64,000 bases of DNA from Siphlonurus alternatus (taxonomy: Eukaryota > Arthropoda > Insecta > Ephemeroptera > Siphlonuridae). The stretch covers positions 42,634,646-42,698,645 of the forward strand of contig OX463778.1 in NCBI GenBank assembly GCA_949825025.1, in the 5' to 3' direction. The notes under the pieces were generated by a model, which saw only the letters and a program-made list of their open reading frames with translations, did no database searches and had not been told where the DNA came from. Made by a program: the position numbers and the translations under genes. Below are positions 36,101 through 49,711 of this stretch, piece after piece; position 1 is the first letter of the stretch; each line of letters starts with the position of its first letter.

Positions 36101-39100
36101 CATTAAAGTTATTTGAATTATTACCATTATTGGACAGAGGGGTGTCAGCTGGTCATACAGAGTCCGTGCTTCTTTGATGTTGCAAGCCTAAAAATGGGTA
36201 GAGAAATATTTACAGTGTTCATAGATACTTTAAAATTAAAAGAATTAAAATTTGTGTTGTTGAAAATTAACATATTTTGAAGAGCTTCACCTGAAAAGTA
36301 ACCTGCAGACAGCAGCACCCCATTCCAAATCCCATGGCATCCATGTAGACATGATCTTGCAAAGCAGCTTTCTGAGAGCTACCATCGTCTCCTAGCTTAG
36401 AAAGATCTTCAATGTATGGATCTGGTGTGTTTTTATCCTTGAACACTGCAAAATAAGGCAAAATCATAGTCAAGTGATATTAGAATACATTTAATTTATA
36501 ACATGAATCATTAGCACAATGAATGCAAGTATCAGTTCTGGTTTACATACCAGGCAGATTGATGCTGAATTTTTCTCCACGACGTTCACGGATGTTGCTT
36601 GTCAAGGTACGAAATCGAGGGTGACCAGGAAAGATGGCTTCATCAGGGAAAAAAAGTGATTGAGCTGCACCACTGTTTGGTGTTGGCTTATGAGGAGGGT
36701 CCGTGAATCCCTCACAGCCAAGCCTGTAAATTGAAATGCATTAGTCATAAGAAAATATAGGCTGAGAATAAAATTTCCAGGGTAGTTAAAAATTTATTCT
36801 CACCCGTTCAATTAGTGAATTTGTGTCTTTTGTATTTGAAAATTTTTGTGACCCTATCCTTCTAAGCACTGCAATTTTCAATTACCTGGGGAAGCTAGTA
36901 AGTGACATGAGAACTTCTCCTGGTAGAAGCTGTGTAGCAGCCTCTTCACGACGATAGCGCATGTTTGCTTCCACCACATTGAAGTGAGCCAATAAGCCAC
37001 CATAGGGCTGGCCAGGCGTACCTTCCACCATATAAGCTCCATACTCAGGCCTCCACAGAGACTTAACAGTGCTATGGACACAATTTAAGAAGTTTATTAA
37101 TTAAGAAACTATAATAAATAAATAAAAGAAGAACATGACAGAATGTGATGCTGAAAAGGTATTTGAAAATTATTACCAGTACAGTATACTGTATGTATAC
37201 AGTACATAACAAAATAGTGGCTGCTACAAAATGCATGTATTCCACCCCTCCCCTCATAAGTTCCTATACAGTCTAGACACTGATGAAAGTTATTTCATTT
37301 TGTTACCAGGGCACTGTAATGTTATTCCTATATCTACAATGTAAACTAATGTTTTCTTACCAGTGCGCCCCACTGGGGCGCACTGGTTTACTATTCCTAG
37401 CTACCCTCTGTTGGCCATAATGAATATTGGGATCAGAGAGTATTAGTTTATTTGTCATAGATGACCTCTTTACCTACTCTCAGAATACATGGTGACAACT
37501 CTTCTTCTTTCTTCATTTCTTATGCTCTCGTGATCAGGCACGGATCCAGAAAAAAATTTCGAAGGGGGCTGCCTCCAAAGGCCAATGTTAAAAAAAAAAT
37601 GGAGTGAGGGAAATGCCTATATTGCCAATGTTAAATCCAAAATTTCAGGGGGGGGGGGGGGCTGCCCCCCCCCCCCCCCCCCCCCCCCCATGGATCTGCG
37701 CCTGCACGTGTTGGCGTTTAAGCTATTTTACTTCTAGCAAGCCAATATAGAGAAAGGATTCTTTCTCTTCTCTCTTCATGTTGCCTGGCAATAAGTCAAG
37801 TTCGTAGTTAATGCAGAGCATCTACTATCAGAACCAAAAGGGTGTGCCCCTGAATATGTAGCATACAAGTTCCATAAGGAGAGGGGCACACCTTTTTGGT
37901 TCTGATAGTAAATAGATGCCCTCTGTCTTGAGGTTCATTTTTACATAATTTACAAATGTCACTATTTTGGATTTTAAACCTCTTCTGATAGCAACCAAGA
38001 TAGTTATGACCTGTGTCTAATCTGAATTTATCAGTGTCTATTGTCTATTGTAATTATGAATTTTAGAAAATTTAAATACAACGTCCCCCCACACTTTAAC
38101 TAACGTAAGTAAAGTTAGGGGCCTAAGTTAACTTTTTGTTTCACTGCACTATTAATATGAGATTGAAATGAATGAATGGATATATGTACTTGTTACTGGT
38201 TGTGTCATGTTGCTGCCCATCTTGGCTAAGTAATCTGCTTGTTCGTTGCCGTGAATATCTGGTATCCACTGTAAAACTATTTTTATGTCATTTTCTTGGA
38301 GATCTTGAATTAGCTTTTTACATTCACTTACTAAATTGTATTGAGAATCTGGAGAAGCTATTGCTTGTATTACTGCAGTTGAGTCTGAAAGTATGACTAT
38401 TTTGCTATATTTAGGTTGACTATTGATTTTTATTAATGCTATTTTTATTGTTTGGACTTCTCCGTCAAAGTTACTGCCATATTTGCTTGCTGGGGCAGAC
38501 TCTTGAAACAACTTGCAATAAACACCGGCCCCTGCATTGCCCACCCCTGGAGTTGCAGAACCATCTGTGTAGATATAGAACCAGTCCGGTAGAGGGTATT
38601 TCTATCTATTTCCGGTGTATTTCCTTATTCGCAAGATGCCAGAGTTCTTCTCCTAGGAGAGAGTTTTTATTACTTATGCCTTCTATTGAAATACTATGCT
38701 GGACATTCACCGTCGTCACACTAAGATAATTTTCTGAAGCTGGTTCTCTGCTTTTTCTTTGTAAGATAGCCTGGTTGAGATATTCTTTTTTCAACTTAAA
38801 TGTTTTTTCTATAAAATTTTCTCGAGTTTCCATTGAACTTGGTTGATACTGGTTCCAGTCCTGATCTTCTAATCTTACCGATTTTTCATGTAATTTCATT
38901 GCTGATTTATCTCTTCTTGCTTGCAGTGGTTCTATATTGGCATTGATTTCCATAGCATTAATTGGAGTAGATCTTACCGCACCATTAATTATTTGAAGAG
39001 CCTGATTTTGCACTTTACTAACTAATTACAACTGATGGTCCTAGATCCCAATGTTTACAGTGACTGCAGCACAGACGAAGCACCGAGCAGGATTTTGGGT

Positions 39101-40133
39101 CTGTTTCTTCATCTCAAAGTATGGTAAGTATTCCTTTGTATGATTAGTGTCCAGTACATAACTGCAGAAGGCAGTACTGGTTGTCCTTATCTCTTAATTA
39201 ACATATCCCCTCCATATTGATACCCCTCTCACGGCAGTCCAGAGGATATCATGCTAGACGTAAACACGGCTTTTCTAAAAAGTCCTAAAATTCCCACACG
39301 GTGCTTTGTCTGTTTGTCTGTGGCTGCAGGTTTGTATGATTTGCATACACTTACATATTTGCTCTGGAAGATGTTAATAACAAGTTATCAATTTACTGTT
39401 ACCGGTACATATTTCAACTTTAAATAATATACACATTTACGCATAGTCGCATAGTGCTACTCAAATAAAGGTGCTTCCACATAATCGAAAATTGCTACAG
39501 AGTCTATAAAAATGTCATACACCTTTTACATATTTTCGTTTGTTTGTGACTGCTGCCATGTGAATGCTGTAGAAAAATCAAACTACAGAGTGCCATAGAA
39601 TGTGTCAGCAACTTGTGAGGTTCTATGGTGTAATCAACAACTTTTTTGCTATGGCATGTTGTGGCGTATTTCCGTAGCAGGCAATTTTTGATTATATGAA
39701 AGCTCCTTAATAGACATAATAATTACAAATCTTACTCTGGGTTTTTCAATTCCTTTTCTCGAAGTATATTTAGAATATCATTCGCTCGCAAGCTAACCCG
39801 TGCTGCTTTCTTCTCATGATCGAACTTCACAAGAATGTATTCTACCTAAATTAAAAATAAGAGTAAATTAATGATACATGTGTACAGAGCAGAGAGCATA
39901 CATCTGAAACTTGTAGGTCTGTTAAATATTTTTAAATATGATCTGCATACCACTGCAATTAAATTAATATATATGAAACTTACCTCATCACCCCATTTCA
40001 AAACATCACCTTGTCTATCCCTAACCCTGCGGTATAAATTAATAAATTGTATGATACCATGTTTTCGAACGTGATCAGATAACGCTTTGGTTTCCGGCCA
40101 AGTAAGAGGACTTCCTTCTGTTAACAGACCCAT
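30169..40133 (-). CDS. GCLC: Glutamate-cysteine ligase catalytic subunit
   Basis: This ATP-dependent enzyme joins L-glutamate to L-cysteine, the rate-limiting step of glutathione synthesis in the cytosol. Twelve exons on the minus strand (40133-39984, 39845-39736, 37071-36886, 36723-36551, 36445-36291, 36187-36125, 36069-35867, 34970-34799, 34548-34351, 34207-34016, 33729-33548, 30358-30169) join in frame to 657 residues; vertebrate GCLC has about 637. Family landmarks are [12 protein letters not shown] at the start, [66 protein letters not shown] (235-258 region), [59 protein letters not shown] and GWRVEFRP. C251 and C560 align with the cysteines implicated in the disulfide with the modifier subunit. 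A Cys-rich, low-complexity insert lies near 500-520. The last intron (3.2 kb) holds a LINE relic and two foldbacks. Confidence 0.97.
31337..31803. mobile_element. CRE-core foldback element inserted in the LINE
   Basis: A full palindromic copy of the 18754-19217 family: aatggacaagtagcat at left and atgctacttgtccatt at right, with mirrored tgacgtcat blocks and the ggtcacgtgacct / ggtcacatgacct pair. It splits the reverse-transcriptase frame just after the YADD region. The target duplication is not clear. Confidence 0.92.
31902..32547. mobile_element. TTAA-flanked 646-bp foldback element inserted in the LINE
   Basis: The ends AGTAGAGTGAGCG and CGCTCACTCTACT are flanked by TTAA at 31898-31901 and 32548-32551. 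The arms of roughly 300 bp mirror each other (gaaacaccaactttgggaa, tttcatttctcaata, ttttatgttccataag). Removing the element and one TTAA restores the LINE frame through His-Leu-Lys-Thr-Asn-Phe. A partial copy lies at 1-163. Non-coding. Confidence 0.95.
35100..35442 (-). repeat. ~310-bp dispersed repeat, reverse copy in GCLC intron 7
   Basis: The reverse complement of the family at 27137-27435 and 42371-42680: gatgccatatcccttgtggg, aaggacatgttgctaacggc, ccacagagacaatg, ggaggtaataatgctgtgct. Confidence 0.82.
35522..35681. mobile_element. Tc1/mariner-type MITE, copy 2
   Basis: Inverted ends cagcaaaaattcattattac and taataataagtttttactg, with family-internal blocks gttaggtaaaac, gagtaaaggagatcgcagtc and tcctaggtcccttgacctta. 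In GCLC intron 7. Confidence 0.82.
37359..37387. repeat. Perfect 13-bp hairpin
   Basis: accagtgcgcccc and ggggcgcactggt flank a 3-base loop (act) in GCLC intron 2. On the sense strand of GCLC it would fold as a stable GC-rich stem. It could be a minimal foldback relic; no function is implied. Confidence 0.8.
37535..37704. mobile_element. hAT-like MITE with G-run/C-run core
   Basis: The ends caggcacggatcca and tggatctgcgcctg are imperfect inverted repeats resembling hAT termini. The flanking octamers ctcgtgat and cacgtgtt agree at six of eight positions, as expected for an aged 8-bp duplication. The interior has a run of 14 G followed by about 25 C. In GCLC intron 2. Confidence 0.65.
37818..37919. 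repeat. Short inverted repeat (hairpin)
   Basis: The arms are at about 37818-37851 (actatcagaaccaaaagg..gtgcccct) and 37882-37919 (its complement, aggggcacacc...ctgatagt), with a loop of about 30 bases and a 3-base bulge. In GCLC intron 2. Confidence 0.82.
38152..39022 (-). pseudogene. LINE relic with reverse-transcriptase tail and RNase H domain
   Basis: Minus-strand frames at 39013-38606 and about 38600-38152 are the C-terminal part of a non-LTR polyprotein. The first has the post-RT linker [37 protein letters not shown]. The second is an RNase H domain with all four acidic positions: D in IYTDGS, E in FDGEVQ, D in ILSDSTAV, D in [10 protein letters not shown] stop and frame break near 38600 separates them, so this copy is dead. 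RNase H marks it as a different LINE type from, or a more 3' part than, the one at 31141. It lies in GCLC intron 2, sense to GCLC. Confidence 0.87.
39466..39708. mobile_element. Diverged MITE of the AAAGGTGC family, copy 3
   Basis: Starts taaaggtgcttccacataat and ends gattatatgaaagctcctt. The interior shares ttgctacagagtct, tgtggcgta and tccgtagcag with 25301-25541. In GCLC intron 2. Confidence 0.82.
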
Positions 40134-40889
40134 GTCAGCAAGCTATTATATCAAAAAAATTAACGCCCACTCGCGAGGGCTTTTCGACTCTATAAGCAAC
40201 AAACTGTATGATATGATGAACTGTGAGGAGTACTGTAGGGCAACGACACACCCTTTTTACAACCAATGACAAGCAACTTTCAAACTACTTATAACATAAA
40301 CCTTGTAATAAAAAACAAGTTGTCATTCAACAAGATTAAACCAGCGTGTTATCTTATCTGTAGGCATGGCATTTTTTACATTACGTAAGCAGAAATTTTT
40401 GTTCAGAACGTCCGGACTCCGGTGAAACAGCTGTTCGTAACACGGCCAACAATGCGTGACCACCATGAAAAGGTTTAAAAACGTCTTTTTAAACTTCTTT
40501 AGCACACAAAATATTAAATTTCTAATAGAATAGGAAAAACAGAGATTTATTGTTTTCATTTTAAATTCTTTTTAAAATAAATAAGTTCAAAAAGTGACTC
40601 TAATTTCACCGATTTCACCAATATTTTAATAAAATTGGTTGGCAGTAATAAACCGCGAAAGTTAAAAACTTTCTTTGACTGATTATTCAAAGTTCCTTGC
40701 TGATTATTAAACCACGGAATCCACGAATCGAGACCGCATGCGGTCGATCTCTAAGTATCATATACGTATTAAAGCTATGCTAAATAAAACCATGGCATAC
40801 AGATTCGAGTGTATAATATATACAGCAACCATAATCATAATACATGAAGAGCTAGAGGTCTGAGCACTGCTCCTTCCTGAGAGACCATC
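40134..40889. promoter_or_regulatory. GCLC 5' flank
   Basis: DNA upstream of the GCLC start codon should contain its leader and promoter. No canonical TATA box or antioxidant response element was identified by eye. A GC-richer patch with CpG lies at 40725-40745. Confidence 0.3.
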
Positions 40890-40919
40890 ATGGCATCAAA
40901 GGCGCCGAAAGGCGCGGAC
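40890..40919 (+). CDS. Possible small first coding exon, partial gene
   Basis: An ATG at 40890 opens a 10-codon GC-rich frame (MASKAPKGAD) ending at a GTACGT donor. An acceptor (GGTTTCAG) at about 41038-41045 would continue the frame for 18 codons to a GTCTTT donor. This is only a splice-site and composition argument; no family is recognised and the exon chain cannot be completed. It would be divergent from GCLC. Confidence 0.2.
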
Positions 40920-42370
40920 GTACGTGTCTTTTAATTAACTATATTCGATCGCGTGTCTTATATATAGTTATAATGTATAATTATTAATAATATATATAGT
41001 GCAAGAAATTTAAGTTTTAAATTTTACCATGCAAAAAGGTTTCAGAGGAATCAGAGAGGATGTCATATAGGCGTGATAGGCGGCTGCATGGGGACCCAGG
41101 GTCTTTTACAACGCGCGGCGGTATACAGTACATTTTAATTGCAACCATGCAGCTAGAGTATATAAAACTATATATAATACTGTCGTGCATATAAAGTACC
41201 TACAACATGCACATTTGGTGCTCTCAGCCTGCATTATGGCATGCAGTGCATGATATATAATTATAGACAGATCGAATATATATTATATATATTATTATAG
41301 CCACTAGCTGCACTGGTGATGGAAAGATTGGAAATTTTAGCACGTTCCCCAAAACCCCTTGCATGTATGCAACTTGTCGTTTAAATCAGACATGAAATTT
41401 TTTGGTGAAAAAACTGTTTAAAAAGGTAGCGTGGCCCAAAAAAAATCTCGCCTCTGCGGCGGGCTATTCTGGGGGGCTCCGCCCCCCGGACCCCTCTGTG
41501 GTGTGGGGGCTTCCTTTTCTTTTTCTTTCTATTTCACATATGGCCCCAAAAACCCAAACGCCCAGCGACGGACCTGATTAATAATAATAGTTGTTTATTG
41601 AGAATTGGTACAGGAAAAAAAAAAAAAAAACAGTACACAAAGCCCAATGGGTGACGTGAAAAAGGATATCCCATTCACAAAAGTGTCCAGTCACCCAAAC
41701 AATTAGATATATATCAGATATTTCGAAATGAAAACAACTACTTCGTCAAAATAAATATAACAACAATTATCACAACATATTATAAATTACAACATATCCA
41801 AGTAAGGTCTCTTGGTGGATTCAGAGAGTGAATTAAAAATGGAGACCAATCTAGGGAAAACATGAATGCTTATATGCATCAGAATTACACTGGGGGGTAC
41901 TTAGTGATTATTGCTGATGGTCCGATCGCGATTGGTACCCGTGCTGTCGTGCTTGGTACGTGTAATTATATCATCCCTACCCAACCCGCCGCGAGCTGTA
42001 AGCTCTTATGGGGTGTATCTCTTAAAAAAAAAAATACAAATTATTATTAATAGGCAGCATCATGCATGCACACATGTTATGGCATTCGACCAACGCAGCA
42101 CCAATAATATGTAAAAATTAATGAAATAACGTATATGAAATATATATATTATTATATATATATAATAAAATTAGTGATAAATATAAAAATATAATAGAAT
42201 TATCAACTTTATTTTATATAAATTAATCGGAATATTCAATAATTCAATACTATATAATACTATATATAGTTTAAAAAGTTTAATATATTTTATGTACAAT
42301 AAAATTATTGATCAATAAATTATTATTGATTATAATTATTATACCTAGCTCCTATATATAAATATATAGT
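40920..42370. other. Unassigned AT-rich region with GC-rich patch
   Basis: The patch at 41446-41510 (ggggggctccgccccccgg core) is a strong hairpin of the kind found in transposon ends. A poly(A) run lies at 41612-41629. No gene was recognised. Confidence 0.35.
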
Positions 42371-42680
42371 GGTTGAACACGAGCAACGCTGACCCGGCCC
42401 TTGAGGCAGTTCCTGCGGCAGCAGGAAAACTGGTTATCAAGGGAATGAGTATTATACATTAAATTGTCTCTGTGGGTCAGCAGCTAAATTAATCACAGTC
42501 TAGTCGGCAGGGCAAGCCGTTATATAGCAACATGTCCTCGGTACATGTACGTGGGGTCTACTAAGCTTCACTACTTAAAAAATAACATCTTACTAAAAAG
42601 CAGAGTAAAATTGCCTTGGATATCCACGACCGAGGTAATAATGCTGCTGGCTTACCGGCTTACCCCGCAAGAGATATGGC
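42371..42680 (+). repeat. ~310-bp dispersed repeat, copy 3
   Basis: Same orientation as the copy at 27137-27435, including ggttgaacacgagcaacgct, ctctgtgggtcagcagcta and gagatatggcgtcat at the end. Confidence 0.85.
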
Positions 42681-42755
42681 GTCATTTTATGAATGAATGA
42701 TTAACTATATATATTAATTAAAAAAAAAGGTGGTCCGTATTTTTATACGTATATA

Positions 42756-42802
<47 letters not shown>

Positions 42803-42807
42803 ATATG

Positions 42808-42843
<36 letters not shown>

Positions 42844-44997
42844 TAATTGCAGTGTAATTTGTGAATGTAATCAAATAATCACAATATGTACTCTGCATGT
42901 CATTTTTGATCATTATTTTTTAGAAAGCGTAAAAGCTATAAAAGACGTAAGTTTTATTTCACCCAGTTCATTTTAAAAAATAATTTAATTTTAAAATTTC
43001 ATGTGATTGCCATGATTATATTAATTATTAACTTATGGTATATATTACAATAATCTTTATAATCAGTAATCAGCCACAACAGTGCATGTATATTATGTAC
43101 CTTAATTGATGCTTTGCTGGGCATGATCCATACCATATATATGCATTTTTACTTTATTTCTTTTTGTAATTTGAATGAAATATATAAATTTAAATGTATA
43201 ATTACGTTATATTATTATTTATGTAAGTAAAATGCAGTTTTATGTTTTATTTATTTAAGAAAATGTGTAGATTGATTTTTTGTTTCAATTTGTTTGTTTG
43301 TTTATTTAATGTTATTAACAACATGCAACCTTAGATATATGTTTTTGTGCGCAAGCGCAGCAGGTCTCGTAAACCATGATGAAGCCTCATTCTCGTGTCA
43401 AGTAAATAACCTTCTTGACCTCAGCTTGGTGGCGTCCAACAGCTATCCTCAGGGCCCGCAGTGGCAGCTCTTTCCTCTGCTAGCGTACTCTTGATTACCT
43501 AGGCTACCATCCACTATAAGCTAGCACAAACAAAGTGGCTTTCAACCTCTCTGATCCCGTCTGTCTGAAGAGTAGCCTGATGTCAATGTGCCTCTGTATG
43601 TATAACATTTTGATATAACATCTATTGCTTCTCAAAGTGTTATGAGTTATTATAATTATGTATTCTAAAATTCATAACTTTAATCATTCAATAATCATTA
43701 TCTACTTATGTATAGAAAATTATTTATAAAGCAACACCGGATGATGATGCATGGCAATGAATTAAAATAAATTAATTATTTTTTGAAAATTATTATATAT
43801 ACAACATAATTATATTATTATGAATTTAATAAATTTGTGTTAGAATCAGAAGAAACCACAAAAATACATAAATATAAATTATTAAATTTATTTAATGATT
43901 ATGCGTGGACATTTTATAATTAAATAATAAAAAAATAATTTAAAACTTAATACAATTGGATCGTTAAAAAAATGCAGCAATTTCATCACAAGGTAGAGCT
44001 ATTTTATACAGTATATAAAAGTGTGCTTGTTAAAATATTAAATAAGAAAATCCATAGTAAAATCTATACTAAATTTATAATATCAAAATTGTTTTAATTG
44101 GTATATTTATATACAGTTATATTTATAATTATATATGATATGAAACATATAATAATATAGATTCCTAGAAGACAATAAATAATCAATAAAATAAAATTCA
44201 ATAAACTGAACCTCGCATTATTTATTTAATTATAAAAGTGTAGTGTCACATATATAATGCATCAGAGAAAATTATGTAAAATGCGTATTGTAAAAAAGCC
44301 TTGAAAATATGAAATAACCATGCATGATAAAAGATACATACATAATATTATATAATTATACTTGTTAGTGGTATGATACGTAGGTCTTGCTAATGTTTAT
44401 TGATTGTTCGTTTTGCATGTGAGTTATATATTATATAATTTATATCAAAGAAGGAAAAAAATGTAGAGAACTATATACAAAAGTGAAGTTTTATTTCTTT
44501 TGAGTATAATTGAGAAAGGTTTTGTGTCTTTATATATTATATACATCAGTATAATATATAATTATGTGAGTGTATATATATGTTATAATTTTATCTACAT
44601 GTATATATTATGTACTATATACATATATATGACTGCAGTAGTGTATCATTACTTTTACTTGGTTAACTTTGCGAGCGGCGCCGGTATGGAAGTATGCTGT
44701 GGCTGTGGTCATTTTCTTTAAAGCTATCTAGCTGGAGATTTCCTTGGCTTTAGAGTTCGGTGATGGCACGCGATACGACTGAGGTCACGGCATGCCCGCG
44801 TCGCAATCGATATTTCTTTCTTTCTCCTTTTTTTTCTTCTTCTTTATTTATTAATATTAAAACGAACGCTCATTTTATACTGAGCTTTCACTTTTGGCAA
44901 GTTTCACAAACAATTATGAGTTCGATCTTATAATATATATTTTTGTTACATATATATTATTATTATTATTATGCATTTTAATTTAAATATTGTTATA

Positions 44998-45032
<35 letters not shown>

Positions 45033-45464
45033 TAATATGTTTATAGTTCGATTTATTTTTGTTATAATTATTATTATTATTATGCATTTTTAATTTAAAT
45101 ATTAATTGTTATATATAATATGTGAATGTAAAAATGATCACAACTAAGAATATATTCAGAATAGGTTTTATTTCAAATATACATAATCCAACACAATACT
45201 GCGATTTAAAGCAATAATATCCTACCTGAAAATTGTTTCAGTTTCAGTTTAAAAAGGTTTTTATTGTATTAAAAATCACAGTACATGCATGCAATAGATA
45301 CACATAGTCGAGTCAGATAAAAATATCTATACACTCAAATCAACCTTGATTATTGCATGTTAGCTTAAAAACTAAAAGTAGAAAAAAAAATGCATATAAT
45401 ATATATATATATATATATTATATAATACACACAAATTAGAAAAATATTTCCATTTATCAATTAA
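42681..45464. other. AT-rich region without assembled genes
   Basis: A TA microsatellite complex lies at 42760-42842, with further TA runs at about 44998-45034 and 45397-45417. GC-richer islands at about 43345-43600 and 44660-44815 might be exons or transcribed leaders, but they contain no recognisable protein motif. TTAA at 45461-45464 borders the next element. Confidence 0.35.
42760..42842. repeat. (TA)n microsatellite
   Basis: TA run with TATG interruptions. Confidence 0.95.
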
Positions 45465-45770
45465 GGTAGAGATAACGCCGGTCAGCTGTTCGACGTAGGT
45501 CACTTTGATTAACATGTAAACCTTAGCAAATTCACAAAAATTCTGAAATTTTTTTAGAGGCAGATTTTAGTGCCTAAAAGCCACAGAAAAAATTTCAAAA
45601 CTGCAATTTAACGAACCGATTTTTTTTAATTATTATTTTTTTTAATTTTCAGCATATATAGGGCTTTTCCATGGAAAGACAAACTGAAAAATTTATTTAA
45701 AAAAATCGGCTCGTTTAATTATTTTGAAAATTTTTCTATGGCTTTTAGGCACTAATATCTGCCTCTCCGT
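45465..45770. mobile_element. Foldback element, right end lost
   Basis: It starts GGTAGAGATAACGCC after TTAA at 45461-45464. The paired arms are 45560-45640 and about 45690-45770 (gaggcagattttagtgccta / ttaggcactaatatctgcctc; aaattttttctg...). The outer part of the right arm is missing. The arm core matches 7519-7897, and the terminus resembles 24504-25149. Confidence 0.78.
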
Positions 45771-47032
45771 TTTTTTTAAGGACACGCCCCTTTTTTAGGG
45801 TAAAATCATGAAAAAATACTGTTATATTAGACAATAAAATACATGGCCTGATGCAATTTTTTTTATTTTTTTCACCCCATTTTTTAATTTCTTTTCAATA
45901 CGTGCGTAATAAATAAAGCTTTGAGTAAATCATTTTAATTAAATCAAGTAATTCATTTAACCATACACTTTTATATTATTTATTTATAGAATCAGTGTAC
46001 GTGTCATTTAATTGAATTTGATGTTTAAAATTTATTTAATAATCCAAGTTCACATCATTAAGATATTGTAAAAAAAAAAAATAAAAATAAATAAAAAAGT
46101 TAATTGCTTCTCTTATTTTTGTTAAATTTTGTCTGCACCGCGTGGAGCAACCAATTTAATGAAAGTGTAGCACAAGAGTGAGAGTGTACAATAGTAGTTA
46201 TATGCATGCAGTTTGTAAGGGAAATAAAACATTTATTTATAAGTCGCACTTTTTCCTGTTAAAATTAGAAACTATATATATCTTATAATTTGTTTAATTT
46301 GTTTATTTTAAAGAAAAAACTACTTGATATCCCCTAAATTTCAATTTTTATTTAACTTTTTTTTCAAATTTCTATATAATTTTTCCTTTTTTCTTCTTAT
46401 ATCCAGTCATTACTCGATCTTCATAGGGGGGGGGGGGGGTTAAACCCCGACCCCCCCCCCCCTTGGCTACGCCACTGTGAATAAAATACAGACTAAAAAT
46501 CATTCTCTCCGTAATAAAAGACACGTGAACGCTTTTAGGCAATTTCCTCTGCTGGGGCGCTGTAAGGGTTGCCTATACATGGCTATCAGGCGCTTTGTTC
46601 TCGTCTTAGCCACATCAAGAATTTAAAAGATGCATAACATACAGGCTTAATTATGAGAATCGCCGTCAAAGCAAATAAATGAACTATTATAATTTATTAG
46701 GTGCAGTTATTTGTGTATTAATTTGCATGCTTGAACTTATTTCTACAACATAGATGGTGCATAATTGTTATTTATTATTTTTTTTTTTCAGAATCAAGCA
46801 TCAGCATTTTTTACGAAAGTGCTGTTATGTTGGCCCAGACCATGTCGGGCATCCCTTTTTTACTTTACAACAATTAAGGGCCTAATTAAAGGCAATTTTG
46901 GACACAAAAATTACGAACAACGACCTATATATATTTAAATATTTGAAGTATATTTATGTACAACTAACCAAAAATAAAAGACTACTCATTCTATTTTGGG
47001 GGCACTATAACATTATATATATATTATAATAT

Positions 47033-47064
<32 letters not shown>

Positions 47065-47105
47065 AATATATATATATTATTTATATTATATACACACACA
47101 CATAT
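45771..47105. other. AT-rich region with an isolated hAT-like terminus
   Basis: A G-run/C-run hairpin at about 46427-46462 is followed by ccttggctacgccactg, ending 46477, a sequence typical of a hAT right terminus. The partner left end was not found. A TA-rich tract lies at 47010-47090. No genes. Confidence 0.4.
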
Positions 47106-47690
47106 AAATTGGCATGTGAATGTTTTGAAAAAATTGAGGTTTCCAAGGCTAGATCAAGTGTTTTAATAAATGAAAATTATATGCTTTCCATTTTTTGTCA
47201 GGCACAGCCTCGAAGGTATGCATTCTTTTCCTTAAGAAAAAAAATAATTTGTATTGCTTGCCTGACAAAAAATCGAAAGCATGTAATTTTCAATGGAGTA
47301 TCGACCTCAATTTTTTTATTGCATGCATGCAGATATGGATAGGGGGTAAAAAGTTATGCTACCCTGATTTTTTTCAGATTTTTTAGAGCCCGGGAAGTAT
47401 TTTTAAAAAAATATTGAAAGGTCTTTTTGTGACGTCACGCGGCGGCAAGTCCTATCTTTTTCTTAAGGAGCGGCGTCTCGTGACGTCACAAAAAGAACTT
47501 TCAATAATTTTTTAAAAATAGTTCCCGGACTCTAAAAAATCTGAAAAAAATCAGGGTAGCGTAACTTTGCACCCTCTATCCATTTCTGCAATAAAAAAAA
47601 TTGAAGTCGATACTCCATTATTAAAACACTTGATCCAGTCTCAGAATTAAACCACAATTTTTTAAAAACATTCACATTCCAATATTTTTT
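47106..47690. mobile_element. Palindromic element with a nested hairpin in one arm
   Basis: The outer arms pair end to end: ggcatgtgaatgtttt near 47110 with aaaacattcacattcc near 47670; gatcaagtgttttaat with its complement near 47622-47638; gagtatcgacctcaa with 47606-47620; ctctaaaaaatctgaaaaaa in the inner stem. The mirrored inner block includes ttttgtgacgtcacg. The left arm alone contains an extra ~125-bp hairpin (47167-47290). Non-coding. Confidence 0.85.
47167..47290. repeat. Nested hairpin insert
   Basis: gaaaattatatgctttcc..ttttttgtcaggca pairs with tgcctgacaaaaaa..gaaagcatgtaattttc. It interrupts the left arm of the 47106-47690 palindrome; the right arm reads straight through as aataatggagt. 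A small MITE insertion is the simplest reading. Confidence 0.78.
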
Positions 47691-47820
47691 ATAGCGAATG
47701 TTTATATGCTCTTCCATGATATTGCAATTTTGTGTGTGCATATTTTTCAGCAGAAAAGGCTCAAAAAACATAGTTAAAAGTCAGAAGCATAATTATTTAA
47801 AGAAACATAGATTACGCAGG

Positions 47821-49657
<1,837 letters not shown>

Positions 49658-49711
49658 CGCACTACCTAATCCTTATTTATGACTCGATCCCGTCGCACAG
49701 AGAATATATAT

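Noticed and set aside
41446..41510. GC-rich hairpin considered as a structured RNA or terminator
   Set aside because: The ggggctccgcccc type of palindrome is common in transposon ends and there is no transcript context.
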